Positions 23,511 through 53,500 of a stretch of DNA of 64,000 nt are shown here, piece by piece. A program made the position numbers and the translations under genes. The DNA is from Mactromeris polynyma (taxonomy: Eukaryota; Mollusca; Bivalvia; Venerida; Mactridae). How positions within the stretch are numbered: position 1 is the stretch's first letter; each line of letters begins with the position of its first letter. The notes beneath the pieces are model-generated. The model saw only the letters and a list, made by a program, of their open reading frames with translations. It made no database searches and was not told the origin of the DNA. Where the stretch lies: positions 2,852,001 through 2,916,000 of the forward strand of contig JASFXZ010000001.1 of the NCBI GenBank assembly GCA_032209605.1, written 5' to 3'.

Positions 23511-23892
23511 TCCCCAGGGTGGTTGAACACGCGACTTTTTGTTGACTACGTGGAACGAAAAGCTTGCGGCGGATCACAAAACGGTACATATTTTGGCAGT
23601 TTTTGTTTGTTAGAAATAGTTTTTAATAGCCTTAAACCTGGTCATCCAAAATCCGGTTGCATCGATGCCCATAGCGACACATAGATCTCTGTAGATTTGC
23701 ATGTCTGATTTTTTGTGGCACGCATTGCGGCAAATCTACAGAGATCTATGAGTCAATATGGGCATCGATGCAACTGGAATTTTGATGACACGGTTTTAGG
23801 CTATTAAAAACTATTTAATGTTTTGTGATCCGCCGATAGCTTCTCGTGCTGCGTAGTAAACAAAAAGTCACGTGTTTACCCCAACACAGATC
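23511..23892. mobile_element. Long hairpin (foldback) element, arms about 165-190 bp
   Basis: Left arm 23511-23700 and right arm 23730-23892 are inverted copies with small differences, separated by about 29 bases. The inner arms are perfect over TAGATCTCTGTAGATTTGC. Further out, GCATCGATGCCCATA, TTTTAATAGCCT and GGCGGATCACAAAAC are conserved in both. Outer ends carry GAACACGCGACTTTTTG versus AAACACGTGACTTTTTG. No clear target-site duplication was found. A transcript would form a long double-stranded stem. Confidence 0.85.
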
Positions 23893-25445
23893 CAGTGGGA
23901 ACACATTTTACATCCAAAACTCTGTACCAAACCAAAATACATTGTATAATTACGAAGCTTATATATACATTCTTTCACCAACATAATGGAGTAAAATGAA
24001 AGTGGAATATATTCGCATGGCTATGTATTACTAGCACTTACAACTTGAACAATACAAGTTATGTAGGAAGCATAACGAGCTCATATCATGTTTAAAGATA
24101 ATCTGGTACCATGTATAAATTGTGTATGTAACATCATATTTGACAAGACTGGTATAGTCAGACAATATCATATACAATATCAACTTTATATTCAGACAAA
24201 CATTTATAAGTGCACACACTACATCATCACACTTTCATATCAAGAAAAAATATTCATATAAAGGAAAAATATGCTCAAAATATAAGAAAATACATATAGA
24301 ATATACCACCAATGCAATCATTACATATTCATGGAATACATTATTTCTGTCTGAAATCATTCAAACAAGTTTTATCCCAATGTACACACACTTAAGATTG
24401 TAAAATTTCTTTACCACTTACTTCACTTCAACTATATTACAATATCAGCAAAGTATTTATATATACATCCTCTTAAACTTAAAACCATTCCAAATTCACA
24501 CCAAATGTAATATTCCATTTCTGACAAAGCTGAAAAACATTTCCAGACGGAAAAAAAACAATTTAGATATTAAGCATGGAATCACTAATATAACTGATGC
24601 CCAACAAGTGGAAGATAATGAGCGTCTGGTTAAGCATTTATTCCATATATACCTCCAACAAATCACCTACACATCTTGTTAAATCCAACATTTTCCATTA
24701 TATAACTGTCAGAAAATAATGCTAGAAGTGATAAAATGTGCTTTCTTTAGTCAAGATGAAGTATTTTTATTCTGAAGATTTGATCACATGACTTCAGTTC
24801 AATGAAGAGATACTCTACCAAAGACAAAATCAAACAAGACAATTTTTCAGTTAAACTGCATTCCAACAACAAACATACAAATATTGAGAAAGACCCTGTG
24901 CAGTGACTTAGAAATAAAAGTGTTTCAATTGCTTTTGGAAAAAAAGTTTTATATTCATTTTCAGAACAATACAATCAAACTTTGTGATGACCAATAAAAC
25001 GTTTGAAACTAAGACTAGAATTAAAACAAAATAATTTCATGACAACTGCAAGTTAAAATAAACTTGAAATGTAGAAGTAATGCAATACAGTGACAGAAAA
25101 TCGAGGGAAAATGTAGCAGACAAATCAATTGTTACAAAAAGGAACTCCCACAAAATACTTTGTCAAACATGTCAACATTTTATAATTAAGTTTATATATA
25201 GACAGACAGTCAATGAAGAAAATATGATAAAATTGGTAACTGAATCCAGTAGGATGAAATCTGACAGGAAAAGAAATTACACACTTGACTAACGTATATC
25301 ATAGAAGGGCACATTGTCTTATAGGAGGAAGACGACGGAAGATAACTACACACCCTGCCACTTAGTGACTATATGGAAGAGAAAAGTTTTCATATGGAAA
25401 CAAATTGCTTTGTACTGAGGTCGTCATTGGAAGAAACTGCAAGTA

Positions 25446-25615
25446 GCATCATCAGGCATGAAAATGCAAAATCAGCTGAAAATTCGGCAAGGGGCCCGGA
25501 GGACAGCTGAAGCCCCGACTTTTAAGCATCTAAGATGACTTAAATGGTCTCAAAACGGCCCTTGCAAGCATCAAATTCACGGATTTCCGCAGAAAATTCT
25601 CATGCCTGCATCATT
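25446..25615. mobile_element. Probable small inverted-repeat element
   Basis: The left end (GCATCATCAGGCATGAAAAT) is matched in inverse by the right end (ATTCTCATGCCTGCATCATT). The GC-richer interior (GGCAAGGGGCCCGGAGGACA) differs from its AT-rich surroundings. This is consistent with a small non-autonomous DNA element. No target-site duplication is obvious. Confidence 0.45.
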
Positions 25616-27979
25616 GGAATGATACAAATATGAACACAAAGGCTTTGAAACTTCTCAGAAAACATTGAAAACTTCTCAACAGATGATATAATACCAGACC
25701 ATTAAACATTTCTGAATGTCTGTACACAAAATGAACAGTTGAGCAAGGAACTATGTTAGTTTGAAAGTAATGGAGGCAAAATTCACATAATGTGATATGA
25801 CAATGACATAAGTAATGTACTGATGGTTGGTGAGGTGTCCTTTCCTGTAAGTACCAGTTGGCATATAACAGTGAAATATATGATTTAAATTGAGAAAATA
25901 TAATAATTCACTAAGATAAGAAGAATATGAAGTACAATAGATTATATGCATTTAGTATATAACAGCATATATAGTGTTTTATAATCCACCAACAAGCTCA
26001 CTTATATACATTTCATGGTCACATTCATAAAAGCCACCCACAAAACTGTACAATGAAATGTTACTTAAACATATGACATATGAAACATATCTGTATCATT
26101 TACAGTTGTTTTCTTGTTCCATTAAAAGGAACAGAAATACTAAACTTGATAAATATACAGCCTAGTTGTATATTGAACTTATGAATACAGAACTTCAAAA
26201 CTGATCAATCCTCAGAAAAAGGAATTTTTATTTTCAATTCCAAGATAAATATTTTGATTCTTAATATCGCAAATTTTTGGCAATTATAAAATTATGCTAA
26301 ACTGTTATTTTTACCACAACGATACAAATGCTATGTGATATACACACACTGTGACATAATGCTGTTATCTAACTGTGAATATTACAGAAATGCCATAGAT
26401 ATAACGAAACCCAATAACAAATACAACACATGAAAATACTAACCATTTGCAGGCAAAAAATGTCCCTAAGCTTAAACATGACCAGAACTTGTCCATTACA
26501 TTACATTCCAGAATAATTAAAGCCAGTCAATAAAATACCTAGCAAGAATGTATATCTACCTCTAAGGACTTAACAAAGCCAAGCATATCTACACTGCACA
26601 GAAATAATGTATAAGTCACCAAAATGCCAGCTTTCTAGCAAAGAAATCTAATTTGTAGGATAATCTCAGCGCAAATTCCAACAATCCTTTTCAATTTTAA
26701 TGCCACGGATTCAATGTGAACGAAATAAACATAAAAACATACAATAAACCCCGTTTACAGACACTGATAAAGTCAATTAAAATGCAATTAGCACCAAACT
26801 CAGTGCTTTGGAGAGATTCAAGCTTGATATGTGGTTTACATATAGATATAATACATGATAATATAAAGTAAAACTTGGTTATGGCAATCTCACACATATA
26901 TTCTCCTTAGCAACCATTAAATACTAACATTACCTCACAGGGCCAGTACAATAATAATTCCGACACAAACATTCACATTCTCTAGTTCAATACAGTTATC
27001 CACCTATCGAAGTCAAAATTATACATGCAAAAGTTCAAATTTCAAAATATCTAGATATAACATTTAGTCTCAACTATCAAGAAAGTATATTCTATTTACA
27101 AAAAGTGACACTAGAACACAAAACTTAACTCACCCATCAAAATATGTACGTTTGCACTGAACGACGGCCAAGTAAATACAATAAGTAAGCAGGTTACAAT
27201 ATCATACAGTCTTTTCATTGAAACATATGAACAACTCAACATTTATGCATCGTTTACAAAAGATTGTGCAAGCTATTACCATGTGATCATAATTTGTACA
27301 AATGATAAAGTTTTTGTTCATTTATCTACAAATACACTACATCCATCACCAATCCAATCAAGCGATACACACAATCTATGTATATAAGCAATAGGCATCA
27401 ATGATATTCCTAAAAACTTACTTTTTAAGCTAGACCAATACTTTTGTACAATTTAAAACAAAAAATTTGAGTCTCAACAGAAATGAAAGTTGTCAGAATA
27501 AATAAATTTGAACACATTAAATGATATCAATTCCTCCAGTCTGTAAAACTCAAAAATAATTGAAGATTTAACCCTCAAACATAAATGCATATAGAAAATA
27601 TCATATACAGCCATGTCATACACACTCAACTGAATCACACTGTTATAACTTAATAATCAAAAATATGTCATAAAAAGTAAAATGAAATCATAAACAATGC
27701 ATGGGCATTAATAATTTTCTTCAAGACAAACAAGGAAAAATATATATACACATCAAATGAACAAGTTACAAAAAAATATGATAATTTCATTTATTAATAT
27801 AGTATTCATGAAATAAGAGGAAAATATCCCAGCATGCATTCCATATTAAATATCTTGTTTATGAACAGTAAAAATAATGCACTGGTCAGCTGCATGGAGG
27901 ATTAATACACAAATACCAGTACATGGTGGGCATTTTGTAACTGTCACATTATTTCTACTTCCACTAGTATATTCCAAGT

Positions 27980-28390
27980 ATTTATGTCAGATATATATAT
28001 CCTCAGTGTTAGCAATTATGTCAGATATCTATCCACAGTGATAGCATTTATGTCAGATATCTATCCTCAGTGTTAGCGTTTATGTCAGATATCTATCCTC
28101 AGTGTTAGCGTTTATGTCAGATATCTATCCTCAGTGTTAGCGTTTATGTCAGATATCTATCCTCAGTGTTAGCGTTTATGTCAGATATCTATCCCTAGTC
28201 ACTAGGGCCTAGTGAGTGTTTATGTCAGATATATCTATCCTCAGTGTTAGCGTTTATGTCAGATATCTATCCCTAGTCACTAGGGCCTAGTGAGTGTTTA
28301 TGTCAGATATATCTATCCTCAGTGTTAGCGTTTATGTCAGATATCTATCCTCAGTGTTAGCGTTTATGTCAGATATCTATCCAGTGTTAT
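27980..28390. repeat. 32-bp minisatellite with a higher-order variant
   Basis: The unit GTTTATGTCAGATATCTATC followed by CTCAGTGTTAGC repeats about a dozen times. Two copies carry an insertion, CCCTAGTCACTAGGGCCTAG, which contains the small palindrome CTAGTCACTAG. The two insertion units are separated by one ordinary unit, so a two-unit block was probably duplicated. The array lies downstream of UCKL1. Confidence 0.93.
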
Positions 28391-30012
28391 AGAACATACT
28401 TTTATTGTGTAAATAAATAAGAATATTCAATAATTCAAGTTTGTAAATCTAAAAAGTCTATCACATAAAATGATACAGCGGTTTATGTTATATCGAGAGA
28501 TATATACTAGAAGCTAGCATGAAAGCATACTATAAATTATCATCATCGAAATCCACCAGCAGCTGAAGGAAAAAATGCAAAACATTGATTTTTTGACAAA
28601 GAAATTAACCATTTTGCAATGGGAAAACTTGACATATGATTAATAGATAGGCAGTGATATGGCCATACAACAAGTGAAATTTAATGATTAGAATATTGAG
28701 AACAATAACTATGGTATCGTACTTTTTAAATATCAGACGCATCAACTGTATTCTGTTATAAATGAATAACATACACAATATCTCTAGGAGATTGTTTAAC
28801 CACAACCTATTATAACTGTACTTTAAACTTCATATTCCAGTATCGATCGAGGTACAAGTGAACCTATGTATATGAATTTAGTAACTCTATGACTTTAATA
28901 CTATGAGTACATTATCATTAAGGTCTATGCTTTAAATAAAATAAAATTCCTGACTGTCCAGGCATGTTTTCACAAAGTTAGCTCTTTAAGTTAACATATA
29001 TAAATATGTGACCAGCTTTTTGCATTAAGTTTGAAAATTAAAAAAAAATGGAAAAAAAAATAAAAGTGATGGTTTGACATTAAGATTGTATGAAAGATTG
29101 GTACAATTGGCGACTTCCAGGTGTCAAAGACACCAAGCAGTCAGTGGAATACTACGCTAACGTAAGAACATCTTATCTTCGAAAGTAATAACACATTAAA
29201 AGAGTAACAGTTGGCAGTAAATTGTGTTCCGACAGGACATTATGAGACATACTATGTACTATGACATTTTCCACACCAATTCTCACATTATTTCACAGGT
29301 CTTAATCTACACCAGAGTGCGCATATTTTAAATTATATAGTACTGAATAAAAGAAAAAATAATATACAAAAATGATACTATAATTCCATGATTTTGATCA
29401 GTGTATATAGCTAAAAAACCATTATGTCATAAACACACTAAAATGGATACACAAGCAAAGAGATAGCATATATATGAAATACCAAGCGCAATACATATGA
29501 GCATGTAGATTTTAAAATACCAAACCATTTGAGAACGAAAGTCCATATCACAATATATTTTGTAAGGATATTTTTTATCCAGATACCTATCTAAATAGCA
29601 TTCACCCTTGGCAAGCATATACAGTATAAACCACAATCATCAAATTCTGTTGTTTATACATGACGTCATCAGGATTCCAGAATTTATGACAACACAAAAC
29701 GAATGACATCATCAAAACATGAGCTTTATAGCATAACAACAGTGGAATAACCAGTATGCAGAAAAAAACGATGTCGTCAAAGTTGAACTTGTCAATAAAA
29801 TTGCCATTATGCGGCATACTGGAAATCTGAACTGAAAATAGGACATCAAATTGCAATATTATCATAATCTGAAGATAATGCCAAGGCAAATTCCAAACTT
29901 GATTCCGACATGTGATATCATAGGTGCATTAATATTATATAATCATGACATCACTGAACCGGGTATCATAACGGTTGAGGAATAACTGGTTTCATCGTGT
30001 TATGATAGCAGA

Positions 30013-46160
<16,148 letters not shown>

Positions 46161-46201
46161 GTTTGTTTAGATTTTCTTAGGAAGCTAAATTTACTCGGCT
46201 T

Positions 46202-46224
46202 TGATTGGCTGATAACGCGGAAGT
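46202..46224 (-). promoter_or_regulatory. Probable UCKL1 core promoter: inverted CCAAT box and ETS-like site
   Basis: A CCAAT pentamer reads on the minus strand at 46204-46208, about 45 bases upstream of the UCKL1 ATG. A CGGAAGT ETS-type core lies on the plus strand at 46218-46224. No TATA box is visible. This fits a TATA-less housekeeping promoter, but the transcription start cannot be placed from sequence. Confidence 0.4.
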
Positions 46225-46698
46225 ACTGTAACGTAAACTTCGTTAAAGTCCGTACTAATGACGGAAATGTCCGAAGTTTTGCGAAACTGAAAAGCAGAGT
46301 ATTAAATTATTTCTACACCTTTCATTTTGTATGCAAATATTAACGACCAATAGATTTATGTTTACATTTTAAAGTAAAGTGGGTTTTACAAATTGGAATA
46401 TGCGATGTTTACAGTGAATATAAACGCTGTTTAGGTAAATAATAAACTCGATATGTAGTCCTATACACGACCCTGTAGGCCTAATCAAGAAAATGCCTAA
46501 CGAAGGAAAACACTGCGTCTCTTTTTATTTTTTATTTATTGACAGATTCGAAAGATTTTGATATAAGCATATAGATATACATTGATTTGGAATTACTTGA
46601 GTAGAAGTATATTAAAACTGGGCCATAGTGAACAATTTGCGACCACTATTTTCAACTCACTTCTTGATTTGGAAAACACGGCTCTAGGTGTTTATTTT

Positions 46699-46920
46699 GA
46701 ATGTAGGACATTAGCCCCTAGGACATTTGCCCCTATGCTCAAATTTAAAGGGGCAAATGTTCGCATGTGCAATATAATAATGGGGCAAATGTCCACATGT
46801 GCAATATCAGAAAGGGGCAAATGTCTGCATGTGCAATATCATTAAGGGGCAAATGTCCGCATATGCAAATTTGAGCATAGGGGCAAATGTCCTAGGGGCT
46901 AGGCTAATGTCCGTCTACCG
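46699..46920. mobile_element. MITE with 8-bp duplication and internal 32-bp tandem repeat
   Basis: TTTATTTT lies on both sides (46691-46698 and 46921-46928). The terminal inverted repeats include GGACATTAGCC, CCCCTAGGACATTTGCCCCT and ATGCTCAAATTT, over 40 bases, with small indels. The interior holds four 32-bp units starting with GGGG at 46750, 46782, 46814 and 46846. The unit (GGGGCAAATGT...GCATGTGCAATA) is derived from the TIR itself. It lies about 540 bases upstream of the UCKL1 ATG. Confidence 0.85.
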
Positions 46921-47284
46921 TTTATTTTTTATCTTTCACAAAAAAAAGTAATTTATTTTATCATAGGAAATAATATGCTCTCTGGTTTCTAAATGTGTTA
47001 CACTTGAAATAACTTAATTATAAGTATATGGTATCTATTTTTAAATTGAAAAACGGGAAATTTCCTGGCCGTGAGTTTCATTTTTCAACAGGCTCGACGA
47101 ACACGCGGCCCTACTAGCTTTATTTAATTTTTTCCCCAACTAAATCATTATGATATCTTAATCATTTGAAAGAGCAAGATCTCTAGTTTCTAAATAAGAA
47201 ACATGTGTTTAAATAACTTCTCTCATAGTGAAATAGCAATGCTTTGAAAATGATATGTTTTAGACCTATTTTTCGATAATTTAC

Positions 47285-47600
47285 CTCTTAGTGTGACCTC
47301 GACCTTTGAGCTACAGACATGGGTTTAGCGCGACATGCTGTCTCATCATGTGAACATTTGTGCCAATTTGAAAATCCTTCAATAAATTAACCACAATGTA
47401 ATACTCGGAACAAGATGTTTAAGACTCATTTTTGACCTTTGGCCTCTAAGTCTGACCTTTGAGCTTCTGACGCGGGTCTTGTGTGCGACACACCGTCTCA
47501 TCATGGTGAATATTTGTGTCAATTAAGTAATTTGAGTGATGGTCCGGACAACTAAACTGAACGGACGCATGCACACACTGACACGTATACATACACCGAA
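47285..47600 (+). mobile_element. Second GACCTT-rich repeat element with two ~153-bp units
   Basis: GACCTTTGAG recurs at 47301 and 47454. Each is followed by a GGGTTTAGCGCGACA or GGGTCTTGTGTGCGACA block and then GTCTCATCATG. The second unit ends near GGTCCGGACAACTAAACTGA. The arrangement of internal tandem units resembles that at 43.2 kb but the sequence family differs. Confidence 0.6.
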
Positions 47601-50500
47601 CTATGTCAAGTTCACTGCAGACAGGCTCGACAAAAAATGATGTTTGTTTAAACATTTATTTAGTCTTAACCTATACATACCATCGATGTCCATAACAGTT
47701 GAAAAGTCAAGTGAAATCTGTTTCAGAGAGGATGCAATCTAACGAAATTATCTTGTCGCACCGTCGTTGCTTTTGATCTTAGTATTGAGGTAGAAGATTC
47801 ACACTTCAGGTTTTCCTGGAAAGACTGCCTTAGATGCACTGTAGAAGAATGATGAGTCAAATTGCAGAGCAACGTCCATCAGAAATCTAGTGATTTCAGT
47901 GTTCTAGAACCTCAGTTTTATTGCCTTGGCAACATCACTGCCATTTTTCATGTATTTTTGAATGTACACAAAAGCAAACAAAACATGACAAATAACGAGT
48001 CTTCCACACCTGTGCAACATAGTACATGCACCTTTTGGTTGTCACTGTTATATCATAATGCATCATCGATTTGACCACAAAATACTCTTAGCATGCTAGT
48101 TATTCATTTCTGTTGAATGTTGAAAGTATGCACATATATTTAAACATGTGTATCTTTGACATTCAATATAGACCGGTGCCTTGAAGCACAGTTGTGTCAG
48201 TTGTTCTATACCAATACATTCAATCCTTCTGTTTTGGGTTCGTAAATACCATTCCACCTCCAGTACTCCTCACCAATATTGCTATATAAATAATTATGTT
48301 TTACAGACACAAATTTGCAATGATTTTTTTTGAAAGGGTGACTTTATTAATGAATTAATTAATTGAAGACAAAATATAGCTCAAAACCACTCTGCCATTA
48401 ATTAACATCAACGCAAAAGTGAACAAATAACAAGTCAGTCATTTGAACAATTATTTATTACTTATTGTCCATTCCAGACAAAATAAACTAGATTACTACT
48501 CTATCTGTTTTGTTTGTTTTCATCAGGTTTTAGGCCATTTTTTCTACAATTGTTCAGTCATATATACGGTGGCCAGTTAGACTAACCAGATTTCCTGGTA
48601 TGAACAACCAGTACTAACTTGCTCTCTCACAAGAAGCTGACAACTTCTCCACATGTGGAGGACATGGCAGTAGCTAATGCCATGTAAGAACATAACCTGC
48701 TCTAATCGGGCATCAAACTTGGATCTGCCAGAGGACAGAGTAGCACTCTACTAGCTGAGCTTGCTGCGTGGGCTAACAACAAATCTATCATCTCCATAAA
48801 TGTCATAGACAGTAAAAAGCAACTGTACCTGGAAATTTACTATATTTATCTGCATGAGAAATGTATAGCAATGAGTGATCCAAATAGATACTACTACACA
48901 ATGTATCTGTAGATATAGCATTTCAAATGAACAATGTACAGGGGGGGATCATATGTTATCATATTTCACAAACATTTTCTCATCATTAAAAGACCTAAAG
49001 ATAACTTTACTTAAATCTATACAGCACAGTATTAATATAACAGGTAAAAATGGTTTTTACAATGGTAGTAATTTCAAATGATCCTTACTGATGACTTAGT
49101 ATAAAGCAACACACATGTGTATGTAGTTATTAAACACATCACTTATGAGATATTTACACAATCTTGTGCTTTAAATGCTTAAACAATTATTCATCCTATT
49201 TCCATATGTTCAAAAACTCATTCTTTTCATGTAAAAATTATAGACTGGACAAAGTTCAGATGTAAATATAACATACAAGATAAATGAGGTAAATATTGTA
49301 AAAGATACCATTTTTTTCAAACCAATCAGATATCAGTCACACACTTCTCAAACTGAGCATTTACTCAAGCTCAATATTTTATTAATTGTATAATGGAAAT
49401 GATAGAAGGAACAATATCACCATATACAGAGGTGCTAGAGTGTCTAGAACTATAACATATAAGTTGTAGAAATTTTTAGTTTTAGACAAATCCCACTTGA
49501 GACATTTCTCAAAATCAGGGTATGTGGAATAGGTAATTCATGTCATGCCTTTATACAGTAACACAAAAAAAGCTGCACCAATGTCTAGTAAATGAATTTA
49601 CAAACATGAGTATAAGTGAAAAAAACATTTTCAGTGAGAAGTTTCAAAAAAGACAGACTGGTCACTAACCATTTTATGTACACATACATACAAGTATATC
49701 TCCCAGTGGATGCGATTTGTTTCATGTAATTAGTAAAAAATGGTGCGCTTATCAATTCCATACTCATATAATTTTAACAGTGATTTTGAACACTAAATTA
49801 TAGCAATATATCTCTAATGAATTACAAATATATATGAGCATTTCAAGATACATAATTATTCATCCTAATCGACAGATTTTATGTAACAAACAGAAACATT
49901 GTAACATTCAATATTGTTTGGTTGAAAATCATAAGATACATAATGCCAAATGTACAAGCTTTTTAACAGAGAGTAACAGAGAGCTCTAGGGACATCACAA
50001 CCATACAAATGTTATCACAGACTGGCTTAATAAATAAACAAACAATTATAATATCATACAAACATTCGACCGATGTTCAAACTCCGCATGTATAAACATT
50101 TATAACAGTATATGTATTTATGCATGGTTCACATACTCTATTTATATAAATGATGAAATATGTGTATTTAGTAATATAGCAAGGCTTAAATATCCTAGTG
50201 GTAGTCACTCCAAGCACAAGCACTGGAAGTATCCAAATCTCCCTGGACGGAATAAGAAAATGTTACATATTCAAAATACAGTCTATACAAATTTATATGC
50301 AGTCAATGAGCAAATGCTTCCAGTTATTTCCTCTATAGCTTACTTGTCCAAAGTAAAAATATATACATCACTGTAACATTTATACTATTTTTGACTAAAA
50401 TACTGGCTTTTGATGGCCGGAATGTGAGCTCATGCTGTCACCAATCATATATTGGCTATATTTCTAGGTGATATATGTGTTTATACTAAGTTTCACACTC
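47601..50500. other. Space between the CPLANE1-like stop and UCKL1; probable 3' UTR
   Basis: No coding exon recognised. A minus-strand AATAAA at 49378-49383, about 1.1 kb past the CPLANE1-like stop, is a candidate polyadenylation signal. The remainder holds the SINE at 48565-48786 and AT-rich DNA. Confidence 0.45.
48565..48786 (-). mobile_element. tRNA-derived SINE (related to copy A)
   Basis: From 48786 on the minus strand the head reads AAGCTCAGCTAGTAGAGTG (A-box) and AGATCCAAGTTTGATGCCCG (B-box, degraded). The body contains AGTACTGGTTGTTCATACC AGGAAA, which matches the AGTACTGGTT...CCAGGAAA core of the SINE at 13.5 kb. Confidence 0.65.
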
Positions 50501-53500
50501 CTATCTCACATCAGCTATCAAGTCATCAACCTGATCCCAGTCAATAAAACTCATCATGCTTCCACTAGACACAGATCCTGCATCAGCTATTTGAACCAGA
50601 TCATCAATGTCAACAGAAGCTGTATAATCCTCTCCGTCACCCATGACAACATCATAGTAATCTGACATTTGTTCTGATGGTGCGTAAGATGCTGATTGAC
50701 CAACAGCCTGAAAATATTAATTAAGTCCTGTTAGCACATATACACACAAACCAGTTTGATTGTAACTACATCTGGCAGCATCACCAGTCACACTAGTAAG
50801 TCATGGAAGACCTCATTATATATACACTACTCAACATTTATAATCGGTCATTTCGGAGTTCAGTATACTGCATCACAACATTTATTTGGACACATGTACA
50901 TATTAATGACGATTGTAACATAAAATAATAAAGAATTATCATTATTGTTTTTAACCACCATGTGTACAAGTTACAATAGAACAAATCTCCATACAACCAG
51001 AGAATAAAGTTGATGTGTTGAATAGTGTATTCATGACTAAAACTTTTAATTTTGTGGGAAGCATAGTGGTTGAGATATAAAACTTTTATAAAACCGATCC
51101 GATGGTCATGAGTTCGAATCCATCGTAGGACAATGTTTAACCGCAATATAAACAATTCCTGAATTAAGTGAGAGTACTGGTTAGTAACATAGACAGCAGT
51201 CATCTAGAGTTATTTATACGTGTTAAGCTCTTGTTGCATACTCAAGGTGAAATATAAAAGGTACAAAAACTGATTTGTACAAAGATATAAGCATAAGTAG
51301 ATATTTTCATGAGTCAACAATATCACAAATCTGCGATTTTCTGACATTTCATGCGCAGAAATGTTTGCAAATCATCAAAATGAGTATAGCAACATTGAGA
51401 TGTCTAGTAATTGAAATAATTGTGCTGATGTTATCTTGAACTTTATTGAATTTGTAAATTTCAAAAACATCTCCACATCACAAATGTTACCGCTTATGCA
51501 GAATTTATAAATAAATCCTAAATGGATTTAATTTAACTGCAATATGTGGCATCATAACCAAAAGCAGCCAGTCATCATGTAAAGTAAATCATACTATTTT
51601 CCTATTGGAAGTCTCTGCCCCACAAGCAGGCTAAATCTCTCTGTATCATAGTTATTTATTCTTCAAATCTCCTTTTTAAGAAACGAAAACAAAATTCAGC
51701 TGAATAAATGAGGCCTGTGAAAGGTTATACAAGTAAAGTTAAGATATATGCTACACATACAATTGAACTTTCCACATCATCATAAAGTATATGTCGAACA
51801 TCATCACCCATTGACCATCCACTGGCCACTGATGCACTGTCAAGGTCAACATCATCTTGGCCCATACTGGTGTAAGGATCTCTGTAAGGTCTTTGTCTAC
51901 CAGTTGTTGTCTTGTGTACACGCTTACTGGGAGGAACTGGAAGAAGAAAATATTATTTACACCATGGTCTGAGGTTACTAATCTGAGATTACAGACCAGT
52001 TTCATATCTCAGTTATCTGAATGGTTGATTGTAAGTGCAATCTTAGAATTGCCTTATAGCAAACTGGTCACCATAGTCAGTTTTAAAACCTGTGGCTCTC
52101 ATATGTCAAGCATTACAAAATTGTGATTAAGGCAGCAATTAATACAACAAATCAGTAGATAGATACATTGACAATTCTGACCTTGAACCCTATCTGACAA
52201 AGCCCTCTCATGACTAAGTTTATGTGGATTCTATAAAAGTGATGATACCTTGTGGTAAATTTGCCATCAATGCTGGGACTAATATCAGAAGCATCAAATT
52301 GAAACTCCAACATATTAGACTGTATAATAAAAGTCCAACATTAATATAATTTAACACATATTAAATATAAAAACCATGCAGACAACAGAGAGTCTCCTAA
52401 CCTTTGTATGTTTGCTGTGGTTGTAGTTCCTGTAATTGTTCAGCGTATGTCTTTGGTTTGTGTGGTGGTTTACGTGACTTCATCAATGGTCTCTGTATTG
52501 TCTGGGTACCTGAACCAACTGTAATAAATTAATAGGTAAATATAAAGAAATACAATAGACAGCCATTACTCAGATGATAAATGGAAGATTTATTAGAAAA
52601 CAAAAACATGACATTTATTGTATGAAATAGTTTTTATAATCAGCATGTAAATTTGGTAAGATATTCAATTAAACACACTATTTCATCATTATAACATACC
52701 GTCATAGTAGAACATCTACAAATACATACACAGTGAACTTAGTGTACCTTAATTTAATAGTCATTTTAAGAAACATTAAATGTCCTGAAATATTTTACCA
52801 TTATTATCAATATGCATGTGTTGAATGGAGATAAATTATATTCTATATCACAATAAAGTCAAAAGCAAAAGATGTACAGAATATCATATGGTACTTAAAA
52901 TATCTACCTCTTGGTTTGTGATGGCCTTCATTTAACTTCTTCAACTGCTCAACATAAGTTACAGGTTTGCGTTTTGGTTTAACAGGTCGAGATGTTGGCC
53001 TTGCTGACGTACTTGCAACTGAAAAAGATAATGTGGCAGGGTTCACTTTTAGTGGATTTTAACCTTAAGTCCCGGTGTTTTAAAGTGCGATATGTACGGG
53101 TTTTTCTACCTGGTGATAGCACGGACGCCGCTTGGGGGCTCCTCTTCTCATGTATATAAGGTGCTGCTGTCGTGGCATTTTGGCGGCTATCAGTAAATGT
53201 CATTGGAAGGTCAGGAGTGGTATTCATGTGTGGAACTATGTAGGTATTTCTTATAACAACTCTTTCGTATTCAATGGTTTATCTTGTTCGTTTATTGGTT
53301 CTAATTTCTTTACGCGCTTTCGTGCTCAATGTCTTTCAACCTTCTTTTGTGGCTGTCAGAAAATGTCGCTTGCACTCGTTATATTGTTTTATTGTTTCTA
53401 ACATTGCAGCATGCAATAGGCACCATTAATGATGGAAGTGTGTGTTTGTGTGGACAGGAAAGGTTGTAAATAAGTAATTGTACCTGTTGAGGTTGTAGGG

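Larger units (their letters stand above)
23893..30012. other. Downstream of UCKL1: no further gene recognised
   Basis: Very AT-rich sequence containing the small element at 25446 and the 32-bp minisatellite at 27980. Part of it must be the UCKL1 3' UTR. The nearest minus-strand AATAAA seen is at about 28399-28404, next to the minisatellite, about 1.6 kb past the stop; an alternative signal closer in is possible. Confidence 0.45.

Noticed and set aside
52979..53227. Independent 82-codon gene
   Set aside because: Its first part is the phase-1 exon of the CPLANE1-like gene; the rest reads through a short intron to a stop.
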